Of a DNA stretch of 64,000 bases, positions 34,974-45,971 are shown piece by piece. Within the stretch, counting starts at the first letter, position 1. Each line of letters opens with the position of its first letter. The stretch covers positions 2,055,952-2,119,951 of the forward strand of contig NZ_AP022581.1 in the NCBI RefSeq assembly GCF_010731535.1, in the 5' to 3' direction. Both the position numbers and the translations under genes were made by a program. Source of the DNA: Mycobacterium lacus (lineage in GTDB: Bacteria > Actinomycetota > Actinomycetes > Mycobacteriales > Mycobacteriaceae). A model generated the notes under the pieces. It was not told the DNA's origin, made no database searches, and saw nothing but the letters and a program-made list of their open reading frames with translations.

Positions 34974-35909
34974 TCACGGTGCGAGCCTGATAAAGCCCGG
35001 CGGTGTGGGTCGCGCCGGCGCCGGCTCGACCGGACCGCCACGGCCGTTGCCGCCACTGCCGCCGCCGCCGATACCGCCGCCGCCGCCGTTGCCACCACTG
35101 CCGCCGCCGGCAGCGCCCCCCGGCTGAGGAGCATCAGCGGGAGGCTCCACTACCTCTTGCGGTGGCGGCGGGGGCTCCTGCGGCGGCGGGGGCGGCTCTT
35201 GCGGTGGCGGCGGGGACTCTTGCGGTGGCGGCGGCTGTTGCGGTGCCGGCGGCGACTGTTTTGGTGACGGCGCCGCCATCGGCGGGGGTGGTGTCAGGAT
35301 CTGCGCCGTCGGCGGCGGTGGTCCCGGAATCTGCGGCGGGTTCGGTAACAGGGGATCCCCCGCGGGAACCGCTCCGATCAGCGAGCCCGCCACGAAAACC
35401 CGGCCGTCTATCACATGAGACAGCCGCACCGCACCGGCGCCCGTCGGTTCCGGCCGCGCCACCGCCGCGTCGTGCGAGTACCCGGCGACCCGGTACGCCG
35501 GTTCCGTCGATCCCGGCGCGAAACTCGCCATGATGGCAGCGATCTTGGGTTGATCGTACGGGCAGTAGATCTGCACTGCCGCAGCGATGAATCGGGTCAT
35601 GGTGGTCGTGAGGCGGGCGGGGTACTGACGCACGACCGGATCTATGTTGTACGCATCGTTTCTCAGCCCGTCCAGCACGTCGCCCACCGGCATGCCGGCA
35701 TCGAGTTTGAGACAAACCTTATGGGCCGCGGCAATAACGCTTGGCACGTTCGCGACAGCGGGGATTTCTTTTTTGTCGAGCAATGCCAGAAACTGCTGGT
35801 CCTGGTCTTGGTCGCCCACTGCTGCGCCGCCGCGCAGAATTGCGGCGCCAGTCAGCGCCACCATGGCGGTAACCAGGATACCGGCGTGGCTGGTGATGCC
35901 GGTGAACAT
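34974..35909 (-). CDS. Exported DUF732 protein with Pro-rich and Gly-rich tail
   Basis: A 311-residue protein. It has a signal peptide or anchor (about 9-30). The DUF732 domain follows (about 38-125), with Cys residues in AHKVCLKLDAG and QIYCPYDQP. A region of ~75 residues then repeats PPPPPQEP, and a Gly-rich stretch precedes the C terminus. The Pro-rich region probably crosses the cell wall. It lies downstream of a tiny ORF and a copper-type palindrome, and may share that transcript. Confidence 0.82.
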   Translation of the reverse strand: MFTGITSHAGILVTAMVALTGAAILRGGAAVGDQDQDQQFLALLDKKEIPAVANVPSVIAAAHKVCLKLDAGMPVGDVLDGLRNDAYNIDPVVRQYPARLTTTMTRFIAAAVQIYCPYDQPKIAAIMASFAPGSTEPAYRVAGYSHDAAVARPEPTGAGAVRLSHVIDGRVFVAGSLIGAVPAGDPLLPNPPQIPGPPPPTAQILTPPPPMAAPSPKQSPPAPQQPPPPQESPPPPQEPPPPPQEPPPPPQEVVEPPADAPQPGGAAGGGSGGNGGGGGIGGGGSGGNGRGGPVEPAPARPTPPGFIRLAP

Positions 35910-36016
35910 GGCAGGGTTTCCGTTCCGTTAGACCCGTCACCTGGCGGGCTCGGGATCGCGATCTACGCCACTCGTGTGGCTGTCTGGTCAGGGTTTCCCA
36001 GGCGCCATGACGTCGT

Positions 36017-36127
36017 TCACGGCGCCGATGCGGTGTGGGAGTAAGCCATGGCGGGTGCAACGAAGAGTGCGATCCCGAAAAGGACATCGGAGCTGCTCGC
36101 CATTTGCACCCGCGGTTTCGATCTCAC
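36017..36127 (-). CDS. Small exported or membrane peptide, 36 aa
   Basis: GTG 36127 has GGAGG eight bases upstream. It opens a 36-codon frame whose product has a basic start, a hydrophobic core (VLFGIALFVAPAMA) and AYSHTASAP at the end. It reads like a signal peptide or single-pass microprotein. Upstream lies the TACCC-N5-GGGTA palindrome. No family is recognised. It is followed by the DUF732 gene on the same strand after a 107-bp gap. Confidence 0.45.
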   Translation of the reverse strand: MRSKPRVQMASSSDVLFGIALFVAPAMAYSHTASAP

Positions 36128-36178
36128 GAGCGGTACCTCCGTATCCGTTGTCGATGCTCTCGCAGTATGCCGCGGATA

Positions 36179-36193
36179 TACCCCACCGGGGTA
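36179..36193. promoter_or_regulatory. Copper-box-like palindrome (CsoR/RicR type)
   Basis: TACCCCACCGGGGTA fits TACCC-N5-GGGTA, the kind of palindrome bound by mycobacterial copper repressors of the CsoR/RicR family (consensus from memory). It lies 52 bases upstream of the 36-aa ORF, with TATATC/CATACT as possible -10 elements on that strand. Confidence 0.55.
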
Positions 36194-36259
36194 GAGCCGA
36201 AGGACCCTTAGATCTGGCCAGCGGGCAGCTTCGGGCTTGCCGAGGCCGCCGCAAATAGA

Positions 36260-36294
36260 CGACACCCCGCGAGCCGTCGGCTCGCGGGGTGTCG
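36260..36294 (-). terminator. Terminator hairpin after katG
   Basis: A perfect 16-bp stem (CGACACCCCGCGAGCC and its complement) with a three-base loop lies 27 bases after the katG stop. It has no U-tract, as is common in mycobacteria. Confidence 0.75.
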
Positions 36295-36320
36295 CTAGGT
36301 GTCGACGATCTGCCCCGGCG

Positions 36321-38537
<2,217 letters not shown>

Positions 38538-38990
38538 TCACGGCTGTGATCCGGGCATTGCGGTCGAGCAGTCGGGGCACAGGCCCCAGTAGATGACTTC
38601 GGCCTCGTCGAGGACGAAGCCATCCAGGACGTTGTTGTCGTCGGACGGGGTCAAGCACGGAGCCTCGCCGATCGCACAGTCGATGTCGGCGATGACGCCG
38701 CAGGACCGGCACACGACGTGATGGTGGTTGTCGCCGACCCGGGACTCATAGCGGGCCACCGACCCCAATGGCTGGATCCGCCGAATCAAACCCACCGCCG
38801 TCAGGGCGTTGAGCACGTCGTAAACGGCCTGGCGAGAGACGTCAGGCAGACCGATCCGCACCGCCGAGAAGATTGTCTCGGTGTCGGCATGCGGATTTGC
38901 GTCTACTGCCTCGAGCACGGCCAGCCTGGGCCGGGTCACGCGCAAATCGGCCGTCCGGAGCTTCTCCGTGTAGTCCGCCGTTGAGGCCAC
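38538..38990 (-). CDS. furA: Ferric-uptake-type regulator FurA
   Basis: A 150-residue Fur-family repressor. The winged HTH is in the first 80 residues (RVTRPRLAVLEAV, DVSRQAVYDVLNALTAVGLIRRI). The metal region has DNHHHVVCRSCGVIADIDC and CPDCS, giving two CxxC pairs. FurA represses furA-katG and responds to oxidative stress. GTG 38990 fits a leaderless promoter: TTGACT (39021-39026), 17-base spacer, TAATAG (38998-39003), then seven bases to the start. Confidence 0.95.
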   Translation of the reverse strand: MASTADYTEKLRTADLRVTRPRLAVLEAVDANPHADTETIFSAVRIGLPDVSRQAVYDVLNALTAVGLIRRIQPLGSVARYESRVGDNHHHVVCRSCGVIADIDCAIGEAPCLTPSDDNNVLDGFVLDEAEVIYWGLCPDCSTAMPGSQP

Positions 38991-38997
38991 CCTGCCA

Positions 38998-39026
38998 CTA
39001 TTACGCTCTTATTTGGAATCAGTCAA
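38998..39026 (-). promoter_or_regulatory. furA-katG promoter
   Basis: On the minus strand, -35 TTGACT and -10 TAATAG are separated by 17 bases with an AT-rich spacer (CCAAATAAGAGCG). This is the position of the FurA operator in other mycobacteria. The start codon follows the -10 by seven bases. Confidence 0.65.
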
Positions 39027-39097
39027 GACTTTGCCCAGGCGGGCGGCGCATTGATTCGGGGTGAACGGGTGGGGGTGTGAACGCTGCTCTCAGCTGC

Positions 39098-39583
39098 TCA
39101 GGTGATCGTCCGCAGTACCGAGCGCTCCAGCGTCACCAGCGAGGCGGCGAGGTAATCCTCCGCAAACGCGGGCATCCCGCCGATCCGGTCGCGGAAGTCC
39201 TGCGGCGTGGCGCTCCAGTCATAGGTGAGGGTGACGTCTGTGCGGTCCCCGTTGGGAGCAAGGTCGTAGCGCCAGAACCAACCGCCGGGAGCGTGGTTGC
39301 CCGCGTCGTCGAGCTGACCCGGCATCCATCCGATGGAACGGTCCTGGTCGAACACAGTGACCAGGTTGTACGTGACGTAGTCACCGCCGGCCTGTGTCAG
39401 GTACATGTTCATCGCGAAGACCTGCCCGGTGCCGGTGATCGGTGCGGTGTCCGCCGCGTCGCGGACCCAGTCACCGGGCTCGGTGTCCCGGTGGCGTGAC
39501 GGATCGGCGAGGACGGCGAAAATCTGCTCCGGGGAAGCCGGGATGGTCCGAGTGACGACGTAGCGTTCGGTGCTCGCGGTCAT
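39098..39583 (-). CDS. SRPBCC-fold (polyketide cyclase/START-like) protein
   Basis: A 161-residue protein with the SRPBCC pattern. It starts RYVVTRTIPASPEQIFAVLADPSRH, has central beta strands with GGWFWRYDLAPNGDRTDVTLTYDW and ends in a long C-terminal helix. These proteins bind hydrophobic ligands; many are annotated only as hypothetical. ATG 39583 overlaps the stop of the upstream decayed gene (ATGA), so it was once the second gene of an operon whose first gene is now broken. Confidence 0.85.
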   Translation of the reverse strand: MTASTERYVVTRTIPASPEQIFAVLADPSRHRDTEPGDWVRDAADTAPITGTGQVFAMNMYLTQAGGDYVTYNLVTVFDQDRSIGWMPGQLDDAGNHAPGGWFWRYDLAPNGDRTDVTLTYDWSATPQDFRDRIGGMPAFAEDYLAASLVTLERSVLRTIT

Positions 39584-39967
39584 GCGTTGTCCTTGGGGTC
39601 GTAGGCGCGGGCGATATCGGGGGAATCCAGCCATTCAGAGTACGTCGGCCGCGAGGGCCAACCCTCGGGCGAGTCCAGCCATTCCTCCCCGTCGTATGCC
39701 TGTGCGGAACACGGTGTCGCCTGCGGGCAGAAACGCATTGACCGCAAAGCCGCCGCCGGGCGGCGCGTCCATGTCGGCGGCAAACGGGCTCTGCGAGGAC
39801 GAGTACCAGGCCATCAGGTTGCCGGCCTTGTGCTGGTAGGCGAGTGCTTCCTCGATCCGTCCGGTGGTGGCCTTCTCGCGCTAGCGCAGTTCGTCGAGCG
39901 CGGCACGCCAAGTCTGATGATCTACGAGGGGCGGGAGGGCTGCGACGCCGTCGCCGTCGGCGGTCAC
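39580..39967 (-). pseudogene. Decayed DUF899-like gene
   Basis: From GTG 39967 the reading is VTADGDGVAALPPLVDHQTWRAALDELR, then an in-frame TAG (39881-39883), then REKATT. It then jumps to a C-terminal piece AYQHKAGNLMAWYSSSQSPFAADMDAPPG, and shifts frame again to YDGEEWLDSPEGWPSRPTYSEWL before TGA 39580-39582. DUF899 proteins (thioredoxin-like) have this start and this WYSSS segment, but with ~100 residues between (family memory). A stop, a large internal deletion and a frameshift are therefore present. Confidence 0.65.
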
Positions 39968-40415
39968 CGACAACGTCCACTACTGTTCGCCCAGCGCGGC
40001 GGGTGCCGGCACCTGCTGGCCATCGACGCCCGGATTGCTGTTGTGCGTGGACAATCCGTGGGACAAGCGCCTGCATCGGGTGACCTACCGCGGACCGCTC
40101 CCGCCGGTGCGGGCTCCCGCAACGCAAGAGCCGTTCGCGCTGGTTCTCGACGACGGCACGCGTTGCCTGCTTCGCAACGGCGGCGCATGGGGTGGCCGCG
40201 ATGACGGTTACGTCGGCGCCTACGGGTGCGGCGACGCCGGCGCGAACCTCGCGGTCTTGTGGCTGCCCGGCCAGGGCGTGGGTTCTGGGGGTGCTTGCAT
40301 CGACCGGTCGGCTCCGGCGTGGACGGTCAAGGTCGGCCAACTGGGCACACCGGCCACCCACTTTCCGCGGCCGCAGACCCGCGCGGTGACGACCGCATGG
40401 TTCGCCGGGACGTGA
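39921..40415 (+). pseudogene. 5'-truncated secreted protein gene
   Basis: The open frame runs 39921-40415 but has no ATG/GTG start until TTG 40035, yet the upstream codons already read as protein (DNVHYCSPSAAGAGTCWPS). The remainder (HRVTYRGPLPP, CLLRNGGAWGGRDDGYVGAYGC, SAPAWTVKVGQLG, TRAVTTAWFAGT) matches a family of secreted mycobacterial proteins with paired Cys. The signal peptide is missing, apparently lost where this gene abuts the DUF899 remnant. Translation from TTG 40035 would give a 126-aa cytoplasmic fragment. Confidence 0.6.
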
Positions 40416-40451
40416 TCGCTCGCGGTATTCCGGTGACTGGGCCTTCGCCGA

Positions 40452-41639
40452 TCAGCCAACGCTCTCGACGCGGGCCGCGTCTTCCAGGAGATCGGCGGCA
40501 CTGGCCATGCTTTTGGCGGGCTCGGTCATCTGGGCGGCGATCTCACGGGCTCGAGCGCGGCACTGCGCGGTGAGGATGGAGCGCAGGTCAGCGACCAGTG
40601 ATTGCGGGGTGGTGGCCGAGAAGGCCCGCCCCGAGCCGACTTTCAGCCGTTCGATGGCCCCGGCCCACATCGGCTGATCGAGCCAGAACCAGAGGATCAA
40701 CGTGGGGAGTCCGGCCCGCATGCCCGCGGCCGTGGTGCCAGCGCCCCCGTGGTGGACGACCGCGCGGCAAGCCGGAAATATGGCCGCATGACGCACCGCG
40801 TCCACAACCTTGACGTGGTCGAACTGGGGGATCTGGGTGAAGTCATTTGGGCCGCTGCAAATCAACGCTCGCTCGCCCAACTCCGCGCAGGCCGCACCGA
40901 TCATGGTGACCGTGTCGGCCCAGGATGCGATCGGCGTGCTACCAAAGCCGAAGTAGATGGGCGGCGTTCCAGCAGAGGTCCACGACGAGACCTCGTCGTC
41001 GGCATCCGTCGGCAACTCCAGGGTCAACGCGCCGACGAAGGGCCGACGGACATCCAATTCGGCCCATTCGGCGGCCAGCCCGGGCACGCAAAGCTGCTCG
41101 TAGGCCTGGATTTCCAGTCGCGTTGCGGAGCCGGTTGCCGCCGGCAAGCCGAGCGCGCGGCGCGCAGCATCGTCGGTCTCCTTCGTGACAAGCGGACCCA
41201 GCCCACCAGATGCCCAAAGCTGCGCCGGGAAAACGTCCAGCGCGGCCAGCGGAATGCCGTGATACTGCGCGACGCTGGCCGCCACACCCTGCTCGTTGAT
41301 GCCCGCCAATATCAGGTCGGCCCCTGGTGCCAGCGACACCAGCGTCGCGCCCTTGTCCGCCTTGACCTGGCTGAGGTGCTCAATCACCTCGGTCAACATG
41401 CTCATCGGATTTCGGAGCTTCGTCGCCAAGTTGCGAACCAAATCCGTGGCCGGGTTCATCGCCTCCCGCGAGTCCGGCCCGTAGGCGACCGCGGCAAGCC
41501 CCGCCGACTCGGCGAAGCCAAGCAGGTTAGGCGGGACCGCCATGCGTACCTCATGACCTCGGCGCAACAGTTCGCGACCGACGGCGGCGAAAGGCTCGAC
41601 ATCGCCGCGACTTCCGTAGCCTGCCAGCACAACTTTCAT
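40452..41639 (-). CDS. GT1-family glycosyltransferase
   Basis: A 395-residue UGT-like glycosyltransferase. It has the N-terminal start MKVVLAGYGSRGDVEPFAAVGRELLRRGHEV and the C-terminal sugar-nucleotide motif PACRAVVHHGGAGTTAAGMRAGLPTLILWFWLDQPMWA. This is the class that glycosylates lipids in mycobacteria (for example glycopeptidolipid rhamnosyltransferases, Rv1524/Rv1526c-like). Donor and acceptor cannot be read from sequence, and no lipopeptide synthetase is in the window. Confidence 0.9.
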   Translation of the reverse strand: MKVVLAGYGSRGDVEPFAAVGRELLRRGHEVRMAVPPNLLGFAESAGLAAVAYGPDSREAMNPATDLVRNLATKLRNPMSMLTEVIEHLSQVKADKGATLVSLAPGADLILAGINEQGVAASVAQYHGIPLAALDVFPAQLWASGGLGPLVTKETDDAARRALGLPAATGSATRLEIQAYEQLCVPGLAAEWAELDVRRPFVGALTLELPTDADDEVSSWTSAGTPPIYFGFGSTPIASWADTVTMIGAACAELGERALICSGPNDFTQIPQFDHVKVVDAVRHAAIFPACRAVVHHGGAGTTAAGMRAGLPTLILWFWLDQPMWAGAIERLKVGSGRAFSATTPQSLVADLRSILTAQCRARAREIAAQMTEPAKSMASAADLLEDAARVESVG

Positions 41640-41669
41640 CGGCGGTTCATCGGCCGGCGTGAACCCGGC

Positions 41670-42218
41670 TCACCGCCACTTGATGCTGCACCCGATCGAC
41701 GGCCGCTGGTTCGGGTCGACGGGCCGCCCGGCGAGCACGGCGTCGACCGCCGCGCGGACGTCAGCGGCCGTCACCGGTAGGCCGTTCCCGGGGCGGGAGT
41801 CGTCGAGCTGGCCGCGGTACACGAGTCGACGCTCACCGTCGAACACGAACGTGTCGGGCGTGCAGGCCGCGGAGAAGGCCCGTGCCACGTCCTGGGTCTC
41901 GTCGTAGAGGTACGGAAACGCCCAGCCGTGGCGGCGGGCCTCGGCGACCATCTGATCGGGTCCGTCCTGCGGGTAGGTGGCCACGTCATTGCTGCAGATG
42001 CCGACCATCGCGACACCCCGGTCAGCGAGGTCCCGACCGAGCGCGGCGAGCGCGGCGGCGACGTGCTGGACGTACGGGCAGTGGTTGCAGATGAAGGTGA
42101 CGACAAGCGCGGGACCCGTGAGCTCGTCGAGGCTGACCGTGGCGCCGGTGGCCGGGTCGGGCAGGGTGAACGACGGTGCCGGGGTGCCAAGGGGGAGCAT
42201 GGTGGACTCGGTGGCCAT
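41670..42218 (-). CDS. Thioredoxin-like AhpC/TSA-family protein
   Basis: A 182-residue thioredoxin-fold protein. It reads LGTPAPSFTLPDPATGATVSLDEL, then VVTFICNHCPYVQHVAAALAALGRDL. A single Cys in the NHCPYV motif replaces the usual CxxC, as in many AhpC/TSA-like or YkuV-like proteins. A second Cys pair (ICSND, ACTPDTFVFD) lies downstream. It is a probable thiol peroxidase or reductase, soluble, and follows no obvious operon. Confidence 0.82.
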   Translation of the reverse strand: MATESTMLPLGTPAPSFTLPDPATGATVSLDELTGPALVVTFICNHCPYVQHVAAALAALGRDLADRGVAMVGICSNDVATYPQDGPDQMVAEARRHGWAFPYLYDETQDVARAFSAACTPDTFVFDGERRLVYRGQLDDSRPGNGLPVTAADVRAAVDAVLAGRPVDPNQRPSIGCSIKWR

Positions 42219-42343
42219 GCCCGCCAGCGTAGTTCCGCGGCGCAGGCGGGCAAACGGCGGCTTTGGCCCGGCGGGTGCCGTCACGCATCGGCACCCAGCC
42301 CCGTCTATCGATTGAGGACAAACATTGTGGAAGGGGCGACGCG

Positions 42344-43201
42344 ATGAATCGCTTGGGCGTGCTGGCGCGGGTTTACCTGGTCGCGGTGACGGCGCTGGTG
42401 GGGGTGGCCACCGTCGGGATCGGGGTCTGGTGCCTGGTCGATCCGACGTCATTCGCCGAGGTCGTCCAGTTTCACGCGCACCGGCACTTCCTGCACGACG
42501 TCGGCGCCTTCCAGCTGGGCCTGGGCGCCGCACTGCTGCTTGCGCTGATCTGGGGGGACGCGCTGGCCACCGCGCTCGCCGGATTCATCGTGGCCAACAC
42601 CGTACACACGGTGAACCACGTGATGGACCTCGACGTGGGTGGTTCGGTCGCGCAGGCATGGGCGCTCGGCGCGGTGTCGGTGGCCCTCGTCGTGGCGTTC
42701 GCCCTGCGGCTACGCCAACTCGGCTATGTTCTGGGCCCCGTTGCCACCGCGACCAGCCAGAGCCTGGCGCCATTCGTGCGCCAGAAGACGATCAGGCTCA
42801 CCACGTATCGCAAGGACGGCACCGGGGGCTCCAGCCCGGTCAGCATCGTGGTGGATGGCGACCGCGCCTACTTCCGTAGTTTCGAGCGGGCGATCAAGGT
42901 GCGCCGGATTCGACGCAACCCGAACGTCGACTTCGGGCCCGCTACGGCATCGGGCAGGCCGACCGGATCGACGCAACCCGGCGGCGTGCGCTTGTTGGAC
43001 GGGGCCGAGTACCGGAAGGCGGGGCGTCTGCTCCGCCAGAAATATCCCTTCCTGCATGGCGTGGTGGTGCCGTTGGCGCACCGACTGATGCGGGACAAGT
43101 TCGGCCGCACCGTGCACGCGGAGTTGATTCCGTCGCCTGCGTACGATGCTCTCGGCCAGCCTGCGAGTCGTTCGACGTATGACCGGTGCGTTGAAAACTG
43201 A
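42344..43201 (+). CDS. Fusion of a four-helix membrane domain with a PPOX-type F420 oxidoreductase domain
   Basis: A 285-residue protein. Residues 1-135 have four hydrophobic helices with HFLHDVGAFQLGLGAALLLAL and NTVHTVNHVMDLD, a small His-containing membrane domain. Residues ~145-260 form a split-barrel flavin/F420 domain (TIRLTTYRKDGTGGSSPVSIVVDGDRAYFRSFERAIKVRRIRRNPNVDFGP). These domains are usually separate proteins. The open frame is continuous. GGGGCGAC precedes ATG 42344. Function is unknown; an F420-linked redox reaction at the membrane is an inference. Confidence 0.75.
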   Translation: MNRLGVLARVYLVAVTALVGVATVGIGVWCLVDPTSFAEVVQFHAHRHFLHDVGAFQLGLGAALLLALIWGDALATALAGFIVANTVHTVNHVMDLDVGGSVAQAWALGAVSVALVVAFALRLRQLGYVLGPVATATSQSLAPFVRQKTIRLTTYRKDGTGGSSPVSIVVDGDRAYFRSFERAIKVRRIRRNPNVDFGPATASGRPTGSTQPGGVRLLDGAEYRKAGRLLRQKYPFLHGVVVPLAHRLMRDKFGRTVHAELIPSPAYDALGQPASRSTYDRCVEN

Positions 43202-43270
43202 GATGCCGAGACGGGACCTCGATACGCTGTAGGCGCACATGGATTGCTGATTGACGCGGAAGGGGGCGGT

Positions 43271-44977
43271 GTGCCGCTTCTGGTCGTGGCTCCCGAGTTG
43301 CTGGCGTCGGCGGCAGCGGATTTGGAGAGCATCGGTGCGGCGCTGAACGCGGCGCACGCGGCCGCGGCTGTTCCCACCACTGGCTTGGCCGCCGCGGCCG
43401 CCGACGAGGTATCGGCGGCGGTGGCGGCGCTATTCGCCGGGTTTGGGCAGGAGTATCAGGCGCTCAGCGTGCAGGCCAACGCGTTTCATCAGCAGTTCGT
43501 GCAGCTGCTGAGCTCGGGGGCCGGGTCGTATGTGGCCGCGGAGGCCGCCAACGCGTCGGTGTTGCAGACGCTCGAGCAGGACGTGTTGGGGGTGGTCAAC
43601 GCACCGACCCAGCTGTTGCTGGGGCGTCCGCTGATCGGCGATGGGGCAAACGGGACGGCCGCGAGCCCCAACGGCGGGGCCGGTGGGCTGCTGTATGGCA
43701 ACGGTGGCAACGGCTATTCCCAGACGGCGTCGGGGGTCGGCGGCGGTGCCGGCGGTGCGGCGGGGCTGATCGGCAATGGGGGCGCCGGGGGTGCCGGCGG
43801 ACCCAACGCACCCGGTGGGGCCGGCGGCAACGGCGGATGGCTGTACGGTGCCGGCGGGCCCGGTGGGCCGGGAGGCGCCGGCCCGACGGGCGCGCCGACC
43901 AAGGCCGCCGCGAGTGGCGGACTCGGCGGAGCTGGCGGTTGGGCGGGCCTGCTCGGCCCCGGCGGGATGGGCGGCGCCGGCGGAGACGCCGGCCAAACCG
44001 CGGCCCTCGAGGACGGGTTTGTCGGCGGCGGCGGCACCGGCGGCCACGGCGGCTGGTTGTGGGGCCCCGCCGGGGCCAATGGGCACTTTGGGACGGGCGG
44101 CCCGGTCAACGGGACCGTCCCGCTGCACATCTATAACGTCACCGAGCCGTTGGTGTACACGTCCGTCAACGGCGGACCGGCCGTGCCCGTGATCGTCGAC
44201 ACCGGGTCCGCTGGTCTCGTGGTCCCGATTCAAGACATCTGGCTACAGCAGCTCGGCTTGCCCACGAACGTTGGGATCGGCGCTTACAGCGGCGGGCTGA
44301 TCTATGTCTACGCCACCTTCAACACGACGGTCGATTTCGGGAATGGCCTCGTCACCGCGCCCACCAGCGTTAACGCCGTCCTCTTCGCGGTCCCGACCTC
44401 GCCCCACGCGATCACGTCGTCTCTGCGAGCCTGGCTCGCCAATCCGACGTTGACCCCGTTCGAGGCGTATTTCGCCTCGGCCGGCGCGGACGGCGTCTTG
44501 GGTGTCGGACCGAATGCCACGGGCCCGGGCCCCAGCATTCCGACCACGGCCCTGCCGGGCACCCTCAGCCAGGGTGTTCTCATCGACATGCCCGGGGGTG
44601 AGCTGACGTTCGGGCCCAACACATTGCCTGGCCCCAACGTCTCGGTCACCGGAGCGCCGATTACCACCCTGTGGGTATCGGTCGATGGCGGGCCTCTCCA
44701 GCCCGTTCCGTCGATCATCGACTCCGGTGGCGTCACGGGAACCATGCCGTCGTCCGTGATCGGGTCCGGAACGCTACCGGCGAACACGAACATTGAGGTC
44801 TACGCCGACGCCGGGGGCACTCAGAGGCTCTACTCCTTCAACACGAACAATTACCAGCCGACCGTCATCTCATCAGGCTTGATGAATACCGGCTTCCTGC
44901 CCTTCTCACTCCAACAGGTGTACATCGACTACAGCCCCGGCGGTGTCGGGACGACGGTCTTTGATCACACAGTGTGA
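43271..44977 (+). CDS. PE_PGRS protein with C-terminal aspartic protease domain (PecA / PE_PGRS35 type)
   Basis: A 568-residue protein: PE domain 1-100, short PGRS region ~125-280, then a retropepsin-like domain. Two catalytic motifs are present, VIVDTGSAG (Asp310) and [10 protein letters not shown] (Asp484), as in pepsin-type aspartic proteases. In M. marinum such a protein (PecA) cleaves itself and other surface PE_PGRS proteins (literature memory); Rv1983 is the M. tuberculosis relative. GTG 43271 is chosen because GGAAGGGGG precedes it and PE domains begin here. It is convergent with a cutinase, as in Rv1983-Rv1984c. Confidence 0.92.
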   Translation: MPLLVVAPELLASAAADLESIGAALNAAHAAAAVPTTGLAAAAADEVSAAVAALFAGFGQEYQALSVQANAFHQQFVQLLSSGAGSYVAAEAANASVLQTLEQDVLGVVNAPTQLLLGRPLIGDGANGTAASPNGGAGGLLYGNGGNGYSQTASGVGGGAGGAAGLIGNGGAGGAGGPNAPGGAGGNGGWLYGAGGPGGPGGAGPTGAPTKAAASGGLGGAGGWAGLLGPGGMGGAGGDAGQTAALEDGFVGGGGTGGHGGWLWGPAGANGHFGTGGPVNGTVPLHIYNVTEPLVYTSVNGGPAVPVIVDTGSAGLVVPIQDIWLQQLGLPTNVGIGAYSGGLIYVYATFNTTVDFGNGLVTAPTSVNAVLFAVPTSPHAITSSLRAWLANPTLTPFEAYFASAGADGVLGVGPNATGPGPSIPTTALPGTLSQGVLIDMPGGELTFGPNTLPGPNVSVTGAPITTLWVSVDGGPLQPVPSIIDSGGVTGTMPSSVIGSGTLPANTNIEVYADAGGTQRLYSFNTNNYQPTVISSGLMNTGFLPFSLQQVYIDYSPGGVGTTVFDHTV

Positions 44978-44987
44978 GGCGTACCCG

Positions 44988-45650
44988 TTAGGCGCGTGAA
45001 GCCGCCTGACCGAGCTTGTTGGCCGCGAATGTCGCGGCCTGGTTTGTCATCCCGGACTGGATGTAGGAAACGTGCGCCATGATGTTCGAGCCCGGGGAGC
45101 ATATCGGGTCGTCGGGGGCGCACAAGTTGATGGTCTTGGCGCCGTACAGCGGGCTGATTGTCGGCAGCGGCTGGCCACCCCACAACATGCTGGAGAACCC
45201 GCTGGATGGCTCGCCGAAAAGGGCCACGGCCGCGACATGTTCGGCCACCGGAGCGGGCATCGTCGTGGTGGACAAATCGATCACCGTGGAGCCCTGCGAA
45301 TACCCGCCAAGCACAATTCTGGTGCTCGGGCAGCTGGCGACGGTGTCCAGGATGTGGGCACTCGCGTCGTCGGCGCCGCTGGACGCGCTCGTGTGGTAGT
45401 CGTCGTTCGCCGGGTAGTTGACCGCGTAGACGGCCACGGACCGCCCGCCGATCTGCGAGCCGAGCGAATCGACAAATGCCTGGCCGACGTCGCCGAGACC
45501 CGGCTCTTGATGGGTGCCGCGAGCGAAAACCACCGCGACATCCGAGCATGGATCGGCGGACGCGGCGGGCGCGCCGATCGGCGCGCTCACCAGCGCCCAC
45601 GTCGTCACAACCGAGACACCAACGATGCGAGTAAGCCTGCGGGCAGTCAC
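44988..45650 (-). CDS. Cutinase-family secreted esterase (CFP21-like)
   Basis: A 220-residue esterase with signal peptide (cleavage near ASA-DP) and the nucleophile motif GGYSQGS. The Asp is in CAPDDPICSPG and the His in IMAHVSYIQSG, with four Cys for two disulfides. From memory it matches Rv1984c (Cfp21) in position next to the PE_PGRS protease. Start GTG 45650 or 45656. It would hydrolyse surface or host lipids. The stop lies 11 bp from the stop of the PE_PGRS gene. Confidence 0.92.
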   Translation of the reverse strand: MTARRLTRIVGVSVVTTWALVSAPIGAPAASADPCSDVAVVFARGTHQEPGLGDVGQAFVDSLGSQIGGRSVAVYAVNYPANDDYHTSASSGADDASAHILDTVASCPSTRIVLGGYSQGSTVIDLSTTTMPAPVAEHVAAVALFGEPSSGFSSMLWGGQPLPTISPLYGAKTINLCAPDDPICSPGSNIMAHVSYIQSGMTNQAATFAANKLGQAASRA

Positions 45651-45734
45651 CGCCACATGCTTGCATACCGCCGGCGACGGCGGCGCATCAGCATCAACGG
45701 TGGCATGTGTCTCACCGGTGATACGCTTGCGGTC

Positions 45735-45971
45735 ATGGGATCGGTGACAGTGCGCGAGTTGCGCAACAGCGGGGGAGAAGTGCTGCGCCGCGTCGAGCGG
45801 GGTGAGCGCATCGTGGTAACCCGTGACGGCACCCCGGTGGCCGAATTGCGGCCGCTCCCACATCCCAGCGCCGGCCCCGCCGAGCTTATTCGCCGCCGCA
45901 GGCATCTCCCGAGAGTAAATCCCGACGCTCTGCGCCACGATATCGATAACCTGATCGATCCATCGCCGTGA
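45735..45971 (+). CDS. VapB/Phd-type antitoxin
   Basis: A 78-residue antitoxin of the Phd/YefM fold (VTVRELRNSGGEVLRRVERGERIVVTRDGTPVAEL) with a basic, partly disordered C terminus that would bind the toxin. ATG 45735 is seven bases after a TACGCT -10 element, suggesting a leaderless message. The stop overlaps the toxin GTG by 4 bp. Confidence 0.88.
   Translation: MGSVTVRELRNSGGEVLRRVERGERIVVTRDGTPVAELRPLPHPSAGPAELIRRRRHLPRVNPDALRHDIDNLIDPSP

Noticed and set aside
35160..35250. Short repeats resembling a minisatellite
   Set aside because: They encode the PPPPPQEP repeats of the DUF732 protein and are coding.
36260..36294. Perfect hairpin considered as a repeat or regulator site
   Set aside because: Its place just after the katG stop and its GC-rich stem fit an ordinary terminator.
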